Source: Chloroflexota bacterium (GTDB taxonomy: Bacteria > Chloroflexota > Limnocylindria > P2-11E). From it: a stretch of 49,719 nt of DNA. The notes beneath the pieces are model-generated. The model had not been told where the DNA came from. It saw nothing but the letters and a program-made list of their open reading frames with translations, and did no database searches. The DNA is taken from assembly GCA_005882765.1 (NCBI GenBank), contig VBDV01000115.1, forward strand, positions 1 to 49,719. The letters are read 5' to 3'. Of this stretch, positions 40,887 to 49,287 are shown in pieces (positions within the stretch are counted from its first letter, which is position 1; each line of letters starts with the position of its first letter). The position numbers and the translations under genes are program-made.

Positions 40887-42706
40887 TCGGCCGGGCAGCG
40901 ATCACACAACGCGACGACGGCGCTCTCGTCGATCCTCGAACGGACGCCGACTGGCTCGGATGGGTCGCGGCCGGAGACATCCGCAACTGGTGCCACGACG
41001 ACCTGCTCGTCGACTGGCTCTCCGAGTACGGCGAGCAGCATGGTTTCCGCCGCGACGACCAGCTGCCGAGCTACAACCGCGTCTTCGACCTCCCGCGGTT
41101 CCTGATGGAGCAGGGCCGCCGTTTCGAGCAGGCCGTGCTTGTCGATCTGCAGCAGCGGTGGCCCGTGACTCGGATCGCGACGCGACCGGACGAGGCGCGG
41201 TCGCTCGCGGCGGCCGAGGCGACGTGGGACGCGATGAAGAACGGAGCTCCGTTGATCGCGTCGGGCGTGCTGCGCGACCCCGAGCGGCGCACGTTTGGTG
41301 TCGCGGACCTTCTCGTGCGGTCGGACGTCCTCGGGGAGCTCTGCCCCGATGCGTTCATCGGAGATCAACTTGAGCTTCCGGTCGCGGCAATGAGGCACGG
41401 CCGTCACTACCGGATCGTCGACATCAAGTTCTCGACGCTCCATCTCCTGAAGGATGGCGGCCTGGGCGCGGACTCCCTCGGAGTCATGACGCAGGCCTGG
41501 ATCTATAACGAGGCGCTCGGGCGGATCCAGGGCTTCACCCCGCCCGCGGCGTACGTCGCCGGCCGCGCGTGGCGCCAGGGCGCGAGTCGCGGTGATCGGT
41601 GCTGGGAGAAGCTCGCTCGCGTCCCGCGCGAGGCGTTCGTCCGCTCGCAGGACGAAGACCTCGGAGCGGTCGTCGGGCGCGCGATCGCCTGGGTCAGGCG
41701 ATTGCGAACCGAGGGCGCCGAGTGGCGGGTCCTCCCGATCCCTTCGGTCCCCGAGCTCTGGCCGAACATGAAAGCGAGCAGCGACTTCCCCTGGCATAGC
41801 GCGAAGGCCGAGATCGCAGCGAAGCTTGGCGAGCTCACGATCCTTCCGCGGGTGAATATCGAGCTTCGCGCCGCGGCGCACGCGGTCGGCGTCACGCGCT
41901 GGGACGACGCGCGGACCTCGGCGACGGTCCTCGGCCTCGACGGCCAGCACGGACTCACGCTCGATGCGGTCATCGCGGTGAATCGAGACGACGGCGAGGT
42001 GTTGCGTCCCGATCACGTCAGCGCGGATGAGGAGCGGTGGCGGATGCCGCCGCCGGCCGAGACCTTCGTCGACTTCGAGTTCGTCCATGACATGGACGAT
42101 GACTTCAGCACCTTCCCACGCAAAGGCGGCCAGGCCCTTATCTTCCAGATCGGCTCGGGTACCTATCGCGAGCGTCAATGGTCGTTCCGGCAGTTCACGG
42201 TCGAGGATCTGAGCGTGGAAGCCGAGGCGCGGATGATCGATGACTGGCTCGCCCATCTCGCGGATCTGGCACGACAAGCCGGATGGGCGTCGGCGAGCGA
42301 CGTGCGTCTCGTGCATTGGTCCCTTGCCGAGGAGTCGAGCTTCGAGCGCGCGTACGAATCAGCCCGGTCACGCCACCCCGATCGCGACTGGCCGGGGCTC
42401 GCGTGGTACGACCTGCTGGGCCGCGTCTTCCGGGCTCAGCCGATCGTCGTGAAGGGCGCCTTCTCCTTCGGCCTCAAGTCGATCGCACGCGCGATGCGCG
42501 CTCACGGGCTAATCGAGACGCAATGGGGCGAGGGCCTTGCCGACGGCGCCGGCGCGATGGCCGGTGCCTGGTCCGCGGCGGCCGATTCACGCGCGCGCGG
42601 AAGACCCTTAACGGAATCGCCAGTCATGCACGAGATAGCGCGATACAACGAAGTCGATTGTCGAGTTATGGCCGAGATCCTCGACTTCTTACGCCGGGAG
42701 CGCTGA
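40883..42706 (+). CDS. RecB-like plus RNase H-like two-domain nuclease (TM0106/YprB-like)
   Basis: 607 residues. The N-terminal half carries a PD-(D/E)xK nuclease: Glu82 in GRRFEQAV, Asp142 in FGVADLLVRS, Asp180-x-Lys182 in RIVDIKFS and a QAWIYNEAL helix. The C-terminal part is an RNase H-like exonuclease: Asp397/Glu399 in FVDFEF, later HWSLAEESSFERAY and a final Asp in YNEVDCRVMAEIL (DEDD-like). No cysteines of a Cas4-type iron-sulphur cluster are placed correctly. The arrangement matches TM0106-type RecB-family proteins of unknown role, presumably DNA repair or nucleic-acid processing. Confidence 0.82.
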   Translation: MIGRAAITQRDDGALVDPRTDADWLGWVAAGDIRNWCHDDLLVDWLSEYGEQHGFRRDDQLPSYNRVFDLPRFLMEQGRRFEQAVLVDLQQRWPVTRIATRPDEARSLAAAEATWDAMKNGAPLIASGVLRDPERRTFGVADLLVRSDVLGELCPDAFIGDQLELPVAAMRHGRHYRIVDIKFSTLHLLKDGGLGADSLGVMTQAWIYNEALGRIQGFTPPAAYVAGRAWRQGASRGDRCWEKLARVPREAFVRSQDEDLGAVVGRAIAWVRRLRTEGAEWRVLPIPSVPELWPNMKASSDFPWHSAKAEIAAKLGELTILPRVNIELRAAAHAVGVTRWDDARTSATVLGLDGQHGLTLDAVIAVNRDDGEVLRPDHVSADEERWRMPPPAETFVDFEFVHDMDDDFSTFPRKGGQALIFQIGSGTYRERQWSFRQFTVEDLSVEAEARMIDDWLAHLADLARQAGWASASDVRLVHWSLAEESSFERAYESARSRHPDRDWPGLAWYDLLGRVFRAQPIVVKGAFSFGLKSIARAMRAHGLIETQWGEGLADGAGAMAGAWSAAADSRARGRPLTESPVMHEIARYNEVDCRVMAEILDFLRRER

Positions 42707-42719
42707 CGCAGAAAACGAA

Positions 42720-42822
42720 GCGGCGAGATCGACCGAGGGCCCCGCGCGACGGGGAGCCGGCCCCGGCGTCCGGGGCCGGGGGGACCCCGGCGCGAACGGA
42801 GGGTTTCGGGCGATCTCGCCGC
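42720..42822. repeat. Multi-stem palindromic element between convergent genes
   Basis: A perfect 12-bp closing pair, GCGGCGAGATCG (42720-42731) with CGATCTCGCCGC (42811-42822), encloses 79 bases. Inside are a CCCCG/CGGGG hairpin (42740-42754), a 9-bp CCGGCCCCG/CGGGGCCGG hairpin (42757-42779) and a weak CCCG/CGGG pair at the right. It shares a GGACCCCGGCGC string with the repeats at 3404 and 8271 but is otherwise different. No T-tract. It may be a structured RNA or a bidirectional terminator. Confidence 0.65.
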
Positions 42823-42833
42823 GAGTACGCGCG

Positions 42834-43790
42834 CTAGTGCGCCGCTGGCGCTCCTGGGAAAGGAACTCCCAAAACAGAGATCTTTCCGCCGTTAGGCGCG
42901 GTGCCGAGTGCGAGATTGGCGATGTAGAGACCACGCTCGTGGAAGATCGGGCTTGCTGGGAAGTCGAGCGGGTCGTCGCCGGCGTTGTGCCCGTAGCGTG
43001 CGATCAGCGCGCCGCTCGGCGAAAGTACCTGGATCTCATTCGCCTGGTTCGCGCAGACGTACAGGTTTCCCTTCACGTCGAACTGGATGCCATCGGCGCC
43101 GTCGAGCGCGCCAGGTCCGAGCGTCGCGCCATCGGCAAAGAGCTGGATGGTCCGCTCGGTCGGGTCATCGCTGACACGAATCCGGAAGATCTTGTCGTCA
43201 GAGGTGTTTGCGACATAGAGCCAGCTTTGCGTCCGGTCGAACGCGACGCCGTTCGCGCCGAACGGAGGGTTGCCCTGCGGCTGCAGCTGCGGATCGGCCC
43301 TCCACAGCGTCTTTCCGCCGCCGTTCGGGCTGACTGTGTAGATCGCGCCCGCGAACGAGTCTGAGACGTACAGCGTCCCGCTGTGGTCCTGCGCAATGGC
43401 ATTGGGTGCGCCGAATCCTTCCGCGAGAACGACGAACGCGCCCGTCGCTGGATCGACTCTGATCAGGCGACCGCCGGTGAATCCGGGATTGTTGTCGGCA
43501 ACGTAGATGCCCTCGGGCGTGTACAGCTCACCAAGAAGCGCGTGGTTCGGCGCGACGGTGAGATGGCCAAGCTCATTGCCACTTAGGTCGTAGATGCAGA
43601 TGTTCCCGGAGAGACCGGCCGCATAGAGAAGACCGTTCGGCGAGGCCGTGATCCCTTCGGGGTTGTGACAGCGAGCGTTGTTCGCGTCGGCGAGGTCTCG
43701 CACGACGCCCTGCGCGGGTTGCGCGGCCAACGCCGGCTGCGCAGCAAGAAGCGTGACGAGCGCAACAACAGGGATCAACCAGCGGCGCAT
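42834..43790 (-). CDS. Exported NHL/SMP-30-like beta-propeller protein
   Basis: 318 residues from the ATG at 43790, chosen because GGGGAGG lies seven bases upstream. A signal peptide (RRWLIPVVALVTLLAAQPALA) leads to a six-bladed propeller: repeated blade cores such as NPEGITASPNGLLYAAG, TPEGIYVADN, GTLYVSDSFAGAIYTV, ADGIQFDVKGNLYVCAN. Such proteins bind or hydrolyse small molecules (lactonases) or serve as protein scaffolds. Metal-ligand residues of SMP-30 cannot be assigned with confidence. Confidence 0.85.
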   Translation of the reverse strand: MRRWLIPVVALVTLLAAQPALAAQPAQGVVRDLADANNARCHNPEGITASPNGLLYAAGLSGNICIYDLSGNELGHLTVAPNHALLGELYTPEGIYVADNNPGFTGGRLIRVDPATGAFVVLAEGFGAPNAIAQDHSGTLYVSDSFAGAIYTVSPNGGGKTLWRADPQLQPQGNPPFGANGVAFDRTQSWLYVANTSDDKIFRIRVSDDPTERTIQLFADGATLGPGALDGADGIQFDVKGNLYVCANQANEIQVLSPSGALIARYGHNAGDDPLDFPASPIFHERGLYIANLALGTAPNGGKISVLGVPFPGAPAAH

Positions 43791-43832
43791 AAACGTCCTC
43801 CCCAATGCGGCCCGAGGCGGCCCGCCGAAATG

Positions 43833-44864
43833 CTAAACCCGCACGAGCGGAAACACATCCTCGGAGAAGCGCTGCATCTCTTCACGCTGCGGGCTCGACT
43901 GCAACAGCAGCAGGTCAATGCCGATGCGCTCCAGCGCCCGCACCTGCCCGGCTACCTGCTCCGGCGTCCCTACGAGGCCGGTCCGCAAGCCGCGGTTCGA
44001 GACGCTGTAGTCCTCGAGCGACACCTTCGTCTCGAGCTGTGAGCCCTTGATGAAGTCCTGATAGCTCGCGTAGCCGCGCGCGCTGGCGCGCACGTCGGTG
44101 ATGCGCGCGATCTCCTTCTTGACCTCGGCATCGCTGCTGCGAACGATCGCGTATCCAGCCACACCGAACTTGAGCGGTGGAAGCTCGGGATGCTTCGCAC
44201 GGCGCGTGCGCATGTCCTCGATCTTCGCGGCGAGGGCATCGGGCGGGTCACCGTGCATGAGATAGGCATCGCACTCCCTGGCGATCAGGTCCTTCGCAGC
44301 GGGCGATTCCCCACCCGCGTATAGCGTGGGCCAAGGACGCTGGACCGGCTTCGGTGCAAGACGCGCGTTCTTGATCGTGTAGTAACGGCCCTCGAGGGTG
44401 TACTCCTCTTTGGTCCACATCCCTTTGAGGACGGCGAGAAATTCCTCCGTGCGCGCGTAGCGCTCGTCGTGTTCTATCCAGGTGGCACCGTACTGACGAG
44501 CCTCCGTCTCCCACCACGCGCTTACAACGTTCAGCGTGAAACGGCCGTTCGAGATCCGGTCGATGGTCGCGGCCTCTTTCGCGACGAGCGCCGGGAGACG
44601 GAAGTTCGGACGCACCGCAGCCATGAGCTCGAGGCGTTCGGTGAGAGGCGCGAGCGCCGCCGCCGTCATCCAGGCCTCGAGGCAGTCGGCCTCGGGTCCC
44701 TTGATGTCGTTCAAATTCAGCTCGGCAATCAGCGTCACGTCCCAGCCGTCGCGGTCGGCCTGCTGTGCGAGCTCACGCTGGTACGCGAACGTCGCGGGCA
44801 TGCCTTCGTCCTCGACGTTCCGTAGCCATCCGCCGAACACCGGCATCCAGAAACCAAAGCGCAT
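43833..44864 (-). CDS. LLM-class flavin-dependent oxidoreductase (SsuD-like)
   Basis: 343 residues, luciferase-like TIM barrel. MRFGFWMPVFGGW, the long RISNGRFTLNVVSAWWETEARQYG segment and LYAGGESPAAKDLI match FMNH2-dependent alkanesulfonate monooxygenase relatives. It probably oxygenates an organosulfur compound or similar substrate using reduced FMN from a separate reductase, which is not in the window. It ends 43 bases before the beta-propeller gene, in the same direction. The sulfur theme (two transsulfuration enzymes nearby) is suggestive only. Confidence 0.88.
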   Translation of the reverse strand: MRFGFWMPVFGGWLRNVEDEGMPATFAYQRELAQQADRDGWDVTLIAELNLNDIKGPEADCLEAWMTAAALAPLTERLELMAAVRPNFRLPALVAKEAATIDRISNGRFTLNVVSAWWETEARQYGATWIEHDERYARTEEFLAVLKGMWTKEEYTLEGRYYTIKNARLAPKPVQRPWPTLYAGGESPAAKDLIARECDAYLMHGDPPDALAAKIEDMRTRRAKHPELPPLKFGVAGYAIVRSSDAEVKKEIARITDVRASARGYASYQDFIKGSQLETKVSLEDYSVSNRGLRTGLVGTPEQVAGQVRALERIGIDLLLLQSSPQREEMQRFSEDVFPLVRV

Positions 44865-44879
44865 CCTCTGAATGATGGC

Positions 44880-45338
44880 TCAGCTGGACGCGCGACCAGC
44901 GCGGGCGAGCAACGCGCGGAGGTCGAGGACGGCTCCGACGATCGCAGCCGTCATCAAGAGGAGCGCGAACGCGAGCAGCGCTCCGTAGCCCGGAAACACA
45001 CAGGAATACGTGTTCGTGATCGGCGGAGGGTTCGGCGGGCATGGCGTTTTGCCAATTCCCCCGAGCGAAAGCAGGAAGGCCGGCAGCGCGAACGCCAGGA
45101 CGGCAACCCACAGACTCGCGAAGACATGTCCCTCGGCCCGCGAGGCGCTCGCGGTGAGCAGGCCGATGCAGACAAGACCTAGCCAGACCCCTACGTTCGG
45201 CTCTTGAAGACCGGCGCTCGAGAACATGGGGAGGGAGAAATAGAGCACGACAAGTCCGAGCACGACCTGAAGAACTCTGGCCGCCGCGATGCGCGCCCAG
45301 GTACCGATGCTGCTAACAGGCGCAGTAATACTTCCCAC
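44880..45338 (-). CDS. Small four-helix membrane protein, unknown
   Basis: 152 residues from a GTG at 45338, which lies inside the end of the ATP-grasp gene (26-base overlap). Four helices, with a Pro/Cys-rich extracytoplasmic loop between helices three and four (KTPCPPNPPPITNTYSCVFPGYG) whose two cysteines could pair. No family recognised. Same strand as the ATP-grasp and LLM genes. Confidence 0.6.
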   Translation of the reverse strand: MGSITAPVSSIGTWARIAAARVLQVVLGLVVLYFSLPMFSSAGLQEPNVGVWLGLVCIGLLTASASRAEGHVFASLWVAVLAFALPAFLLSLGGIGKTPCPPNPPPITNTYSCVFPGYGALLAFALLLMTAAIVGAVLDLRALLARAGRASS

Positions 45339-46449
45339 TGGGTCCTTCGTTGAGGATGAGCTGCGCGAACGGACCCGGATCGTCGGGGTCCCACACCGCG
45401 CTTACGACCTCCCCCGTCGCTGGGAAGAGGGGTCGTGACTGCGCCAGAAGCGCGTAGTCGCGCTCGTAGATCCAGCGCAGGCCCTCGCGCGGTTCGTCGG
45501 CGCGCGCCGGCTGGCCGATCGCCTCGCTGTACGCGAGCCACGGGAGATCGACGCCGCTCGCGATGGGCAGCCCGATCCATTTCCAAACGCGCGGATTCAC
45601 GTCGAGCAGCAAGTGCTCCTTTCGCGATGGGTCCCAGATGAACTCGACCTCGCTGATGCCGTGGTAGCCGAACGCCTTGAGGATCGCGCTCCCACGTTCG
45701 ACGATCTCGGAGACCTGCTCGCCGACAACCAGACATCCGGTGCCAAAACCCTCGGGGTACTGCTCGAGCTTGCGTCCGACGAACGCGCCCCGGACCTCGC
45801 CGTCCGGCGCGACGTACGAGCAGTACGAGTAGAAGCCGCCCGCCGGAACGTCGACGATCTCCTGGGCGACGCACGCGAGGTCGGCCGCCTCGCGAGCGAA
45901 TCGTACGAGCTCCGCGGCGTTCTCGGCACGGAATACCTTCACCCCGAAGCGGTCGTAGAAACGACGCTGCTCCGCCGGCTTGACGATCGCCGGATAGCGG
46001 ATCTCTCGCGAGGTCGCCTTCGGATCGTTCAGCGTGAACGTCTTCGGGATCGGGATGCGGAGATGGTGCGCGTCCGCATAGAGCCGGCGCTTGTCGAGGA
46101 CGGCCTCGATCACCGATAGCTCGCTGAACGGGATGCGGTAACAAGCCTCGAGCTGCGAGCGGTAGCGCGCCACCGCCATGACCCACTCGTCATTCGTCGG
46201 AAAGAGAACGGCGCCCTCCCAACGTTTCGCGTTGTCCAGGAGGTACTGAACGAAGCCGCGCTCATCCTCGAGGGGGTTCGGGCATTTGTGACGCTCCACC
46301 ACGGCTTTCGATGCCTGGCCGAGGCCGCGTGGATCCGGATCGAGGGCGATGACCTCGATACCGTGCGCCGCGAGCGAACGCGCGACCGCCAGACCCGTGA
46401 TGTGGCAGTTGAACACGAGGGCGCGGGGTAGTGGCTTAGACGCGGTCAA
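45313..46449 (-). CDS. ATP-grasp carboxylate-amine ligase
   Basis: 378 residues. A Rossmann-like N-terminus (RALVFNCHITGLAVARSLAAHGIEVIALDPDPRG) precedes the ATP-grasp core: YPAIVKPAEQ, VAQEIVDVPAGGFYSYCSYV and the metal-binding SEVEFIWDPSRKEHLLLDVNPRVWKW (Glu and Asn ligands). It resembles the D-aspartate-ligase/PylC-like group that joins a carboxylate to an amine. The protein ends in an unusual KYYCAC with two cysteines. It overlaps the upstream PLP-enzyme gene by 14 bases, so the pair is tightly coupled. Substrates unknown. Confidence 0.85.
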   Translation of the reverse strand: MTASKPLPRALVFNCHITGLAVARSLAAHGIEVIALDPDPRGLGQASKAVVERHKCPNPLEDERGFVQYLLDNAKRWEGAVLFPTNDEWVMAVARYRSQLEACYRIPFSELSVIEAVLDKRRLYADAHHLRIPIPKTFTLNDPKATSREIRYPAIVKPAEQRRFYDRFGVKVFRAENAAELVRFAREAADLACVAQEIVDVPAGGFYSYCSYVAPDGEVRGAFVGRKLEQYPEGFGTGCLVVGEQVSEIVERGSAILKAFGYHGISEVEFIWDPSRKEHLLLDVNPRVWKWIGLPIASGVDLPWLAYSEAIGQPARADEPREGLRWIYERDYALLAQSRPLFPATGEVVSAVWDPDDPGPFAQLILNEGPSGKYYCAC

Positions 46450-47632
46450 GGGCGCGGTCTATATCCGCGAGGATGTCCGCCTCGTCCTCGATCCCCACGG
46501 ACATGCGCAGGAAGCCGTCGGTGATCCCCAGCCGCTTGCGCTCCTCGGGCGGAAGGCGGCGGTGCGACGAGATCGGCGGGTAGAGCACCTCGGTGAATAG
46601 GTCCCCGATCGTCGTGGCCGAGGCGGCGAGCTCGAGCGCGTCGAGGAAGCGGAACGCTGCAGGTTTGGTGTCGTCGCGGAGGGCAAAGGACACGACCCCG
46701 CCGTAGAGACCGCCGAACTGGCGTGTCGCGAGCTCGTGCTGCGGATGGTCGGCGAGACCCGGATAGCGGACGCGCGCGACCTTGGGATGTTTCGCGAGGT
46801 GGCGGGCGACGCCGAGAGCGCTCTCGCACTGGCGCCGCATCCGGAGCGCGACCGTGCGCATGCCGCGGATCGCAAGCCATGCTTCGTGCGGGGGCAGGTA
46901 GGCGCCGTCGAGTATGGTGCGATCGCGCATCGCGCCAGCCAGCTCTTTGGAGCCCCCGACGGAGCCGCCCATGACATCGCCGTGGCCGTTCAGATATTTG
47001 GTGAGCGAATGGATGACCATCGTCGCGCCGAGCGCCGCCGGACGGAAGAGCACAGGCGTCGCGAAGGTCGCGTCCACTGCGAGACTCGCGCCGTTATCGC
47101 GTGCTAGCCGCGCCAGCGCGGCCACATCGTTCACCTTCAGAAGCGGATTCGCGATCGCTTCCGCGTAGAGGAGTCCCGCCGGCTTCGCTTTGAGCGCCGC
47201 CTCGACGGCGCGGTGGTCAGTCGTGTCCACGAAGACGATGTCCGCCGAGCGCTCGCGCACCCAACGCTCGAAAAGCGCGCGCGTTTGGCCGTAGCAGTCC
47301 TCCTGCACGACCACGCGGCCACCGCGCGAGATCGCGCACGCGTCGACAGCCGCGGAGATCGCGGCCATCCCAGTCACGAAGCAGGTGACGGCCTCGACAC
47401 CATCGAGCTCGGCGAGGACATTTTCGAGCGCGGCCGTCGTCGGCGTGCCGTAGCGGCCATAGACGTAGCCCGGTCGGTCATTGCCGAAGACCGCATCCTG
47501 CTCGGCCGCCGATCCGTAATCGAAGGCGACGCTCTGGACGAGTGGCGGAACGACGGGTTCCCCCGTGCCCGGGGGGAGCGAGCGGGCAGCCCGCACGACG
47601 CGCGTCCCCGCTCCCAGCTCCCTCCGGTCCAT
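46436..47632 (-). CDS. Second transsulfuration-family PLP enzyme
   Basis: 398 residues from the ATG at 47632. Cys/Met-metabolism PLP family: YVYGRYGTPTTAALE, TGMAAISAA, DATFATPVLFRP and the Schiff-base lysine in HSLTKYLNGHGDVMGG. It diverges clearly from the lyase at 29283 (NGHGD versus GGHSD), suggesting another substrate: methionine gamma-lyase-like, or an O-acyl-homoserine-type synthase. A TACCTT box is ten bases upstream. The 14-base overlap with the ATP-grasp gene suggests that the two act on the same metabolite. Confidence 0.87.
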   Translation of the reverse strand: MDRRELGAGTRVVRAARSLPPGTGEPVVPPLVQSVAFDYGSAAEQDAVFGNDRPGYVYGRYGTPTTAALENVLAELDGVEAVTCFVTGMAAISAAVDACAISRGGRVVVQEDCYGQTRALFERWVRERSADIVFVDTTDHRAVEAALKAKPAGLLYAEAIANPLLKVNDVAALARLARDNGASLAVDATFATPVLFRPAALGATMVIHSLTKYLNGHGDVMGGSVGGSKELAGAMRDRTILDGAYLPPHEAWLAIRGMRTVALRMRRQCESALGVARHLAKHPKVARVRYPGLADHPQHELATRQFGGLYGGVVSFALRDDTKPAAFRFLDALELAASATTIGDLFTEVLYPPISSHRRLPPEERKRLGITDGFLRMSVGIEDEADILADIDRALDRV

Positions 47633-47665
47633 CAAGGGACCAAAGGTACGCCGTCGCCGAACGGA

Positions 47666-47995
47666 CTATTCGGTCGGCGTCGCTTCCTCTGGCTGTTTCT
47701 CTACCTCGGGTGCGGCCTCGAGTGTCTTGGCTCGCTCGATCAGGTCGGCGACCTTCTGACCGCCCTTGCGGCCGATGCGTTCGAAGTGGCCGGCCCCGTA
47801 CTTGGCGGTCACCGCGCGGCCACCCTTCTTGCCGATGCGGCCGAAGAATTCCGGTCCGTACTTGTTGGCGGTGCTCGATCCGCCCTTCTTGCCGATCTTC
47901 TCGTAGAACTCCGGACCGTATTTCTCGCTGACTAACCGGCCACCCATTCGTCCCGCTTCGGCGACGGTCATCCCGCCCCCGGCTTTCCGTGCCAT
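47666..47995 (-). CDS. KGG-repeat stress protein
   Basis: 109 residues. Three tandem 20-residue repeats (25-44, 45-64, 65-84) of the type KYGPEFYEKIGKKGG plus a spacer, preceded by a degenerate unit ending RMGGR. The Lys-Gly-Gly motif defines the stress-induced KGG family (general stress protein GsiB and plant LEA-like). It is predicted soluble and intrinsically disordered. An acidic tail follows residue 84. AAAGGAG lies six bases before the ATG. A 15-bp palindrome upstream may control it. Confidence 0.92.
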   Translation of the reverse strand: MARKAGGGMTVAEAGRMGGRLVSEKYGPEFYEKIGKKGGSSTANKYGPEFFGRIGKKGGRAVTAKYGAGHFERIGRKGGQKVADLIERAKTLEAAPEVEKQPEEATPTE

Positions 47996-48067
47996 GGCCT
48001 GCTCCTTTTCCGAGTGACATATGTACGGGCAGGTGCCATGCCGAGCAGGCGTTCGGACGAGCCCCTG

Positions 48068-48082
48068 GCGTAACAGTTACGC
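48068..48082. promoter_or_regulatory. 15-bp palindrome upstream of the KGG gene (possible operator)
   Basis: GCGTAAC, A, GTTACGC: perfect 7-bp arms about its central base, 73 bp before the KGG start codon and 18 bp after the MFS stop. The size and symmetry suit a dimeric regulator site near a promoter. A terminator is less likely as there is no T-tract. Confidence 0.45.
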
Positions 48083-48099
48083 AACGATGTGCATCCGGA

Positions 48100-49287
48100 T
48101 CAGACCGCTGGTGCGATCTCGAGGTCAATGGGCTCTTCGCGGACAAAGATCCACACGACAAGGGCCGCGAGCAGTGCGGACACAAAACAAAACGCACCCA
48201 GCGCCCAGAACCCGGAACCGTCGATCAACAGCCCACCGACCGCGGCGCCGACCACGATGCTCGCGCTCGTCACGGATGCCGACACGGCGAGCAGCGTGCC
48301 TCGCGCCTCCGGGACCTGCTCTGTGAGCAAGGTCGTGTTCGATGCGAACCGCGCGCCGATCACCGCGGACAGCAGGACATTGAGGACCGCCGTCGCTGGG
48401 AGCGGCAACCCGAGATTGGTCTGGAGCAGCAGAAGGGTGCCCGAGAGGAGGACGCTGCCCGCGACGATCGGCTTGTGGCCAATCCGTGCGCCGAGCCTTC
48501 CACCGAGCTGACTCCCGAGGAGAACCCCAAGCCCCTGGGTCAGTGCGAGGATCGAGGCCACACCCTCCGACAGCCGGAACATGTTCTCGAAGAACACGAC
48601 GATGTATGTGGCCCAAGTGAACCAGTAGAGGGCCCCGAGGAAGCTCGACCCGATGGCACCGAGCGCTGACCGATTGGTCACGATCGATCTGTACATGTCG
48701 CGGATCGCCGATTCGCTCAAGTGAGTTTGAGCGGGGCGAAGCTTCCAGAGGAGCAGGAGCGCTGCGGCGATCGAGAGCACGCCAACGAGCCCAACCGAGA
48801 CGCGCCAGCTGGTCGCCTCTGCGAGGACACCGGCGAGCGGAACGCCGATGACACCGGCCATGGTGTTCAACCCGATCACCGTGCCCATCGCACTTCCGCG
48901 GTCGCGATATGAAAAGTTGTCTCCGACCGTCGCGGTCGTGTTCGGGAAGATGACCGAGCCGCCGATCCCGGCGATGATCCGCATCGCGACCAGGACCGCG
49001 AAGCTCGTCGCGAACGCGCTGAGCAGCGTGAAGAGGCCCATGATCAGCGACCCCGTGACGAGGAAGCGCTTTCGTCCGAAGCGGTCGGAATACGGTCCGG
49101 TAAGCACGGCGACGACGATGCCTGGCGCGCCATAGGCCGCGACGACGAGGCCCGCTGTGCCCGTCGTGATGTTGAACTCGCCGGCGATCTGGGTGAGAAC
49201 GGGCGCCATGACCACGCCGACGTACACCGCGTTGAAGCTGAGGAAGCCGAGTAAACCGAGAAGGCGCCGCCGCTCGCCAGGATTCAA
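48100..49287 (-). CDS. Major facilitator superfamily transporter
   Basis: 395 residues from a TTG overlapping the M20 stop (TTGA). Twelve helices; the MFS motif A between helices 2 and 3 reads GPYSDRFGRKRFLVTG. The second half mirrors it with GSQLGGRLGARIGHKP. It looks like the DHA1 drug/proton antiporter or arabinose-efflux type. Coupling to an M20 peptidase suggests export or uptake of a peptide or acylated amino acid, but the substrate is unknown. Confidence 0.88.
   Translation of the reverse strand: MNPGERRRLLGLLGFLSFNAVYVGVVMAPVLTQIAGEFNITTGTAGLVVAAYGAPGIVVAVLTGPYSDRFGRKRFLVTGSLIMGLFTLLSAFATSFAVLVAMRIIAGIGGSVIFPNTTATVGDNFSYRDRGSAMGTVIGLNTMAGVIGVPLAGVLAEATSWRVSVGLVGVLSIAAALLLLWKLRPAQTHLSESAIRDMYRSIVTNRSALGAIGSSFLGALYWFTWATYIVVFFENMFRLSEGVASILALTQGLGVLLGSQLGGRLGARIGHKPIVAGSVLLSGTLLLLQTNLGLPLPATAVLNVLLSAVIGARFASNTTLLTEQVPEARGTLLAVSASVTSASIVVGAAVGGLLIDGSGFWALGAFCFVSALLAALVVWIFVREEPIDLEIAPAV

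Noticed and set aside
40778-42316. A 512-codon open frame on the minus strand opposite the nuclease gene
   Set aside because: It is compositionally abnormal and has no family resemblance; the plus strand carries conserved nuclease motifs.
40883-42706. Cas4-like protein implying a CRISPR system
   Set aside because: The cysteine cluster of Cas4 is missing, an RNase H-like domain is fused, and no repeat-spacer array or cas gene is in the window.
47740-47925. Tandem DNA repeats at 60-bp period taken as a CRISPR array or satellite
   Set aside because: They are coding repeats of the KGG protein, with synonymous drift and an intact reading frame.
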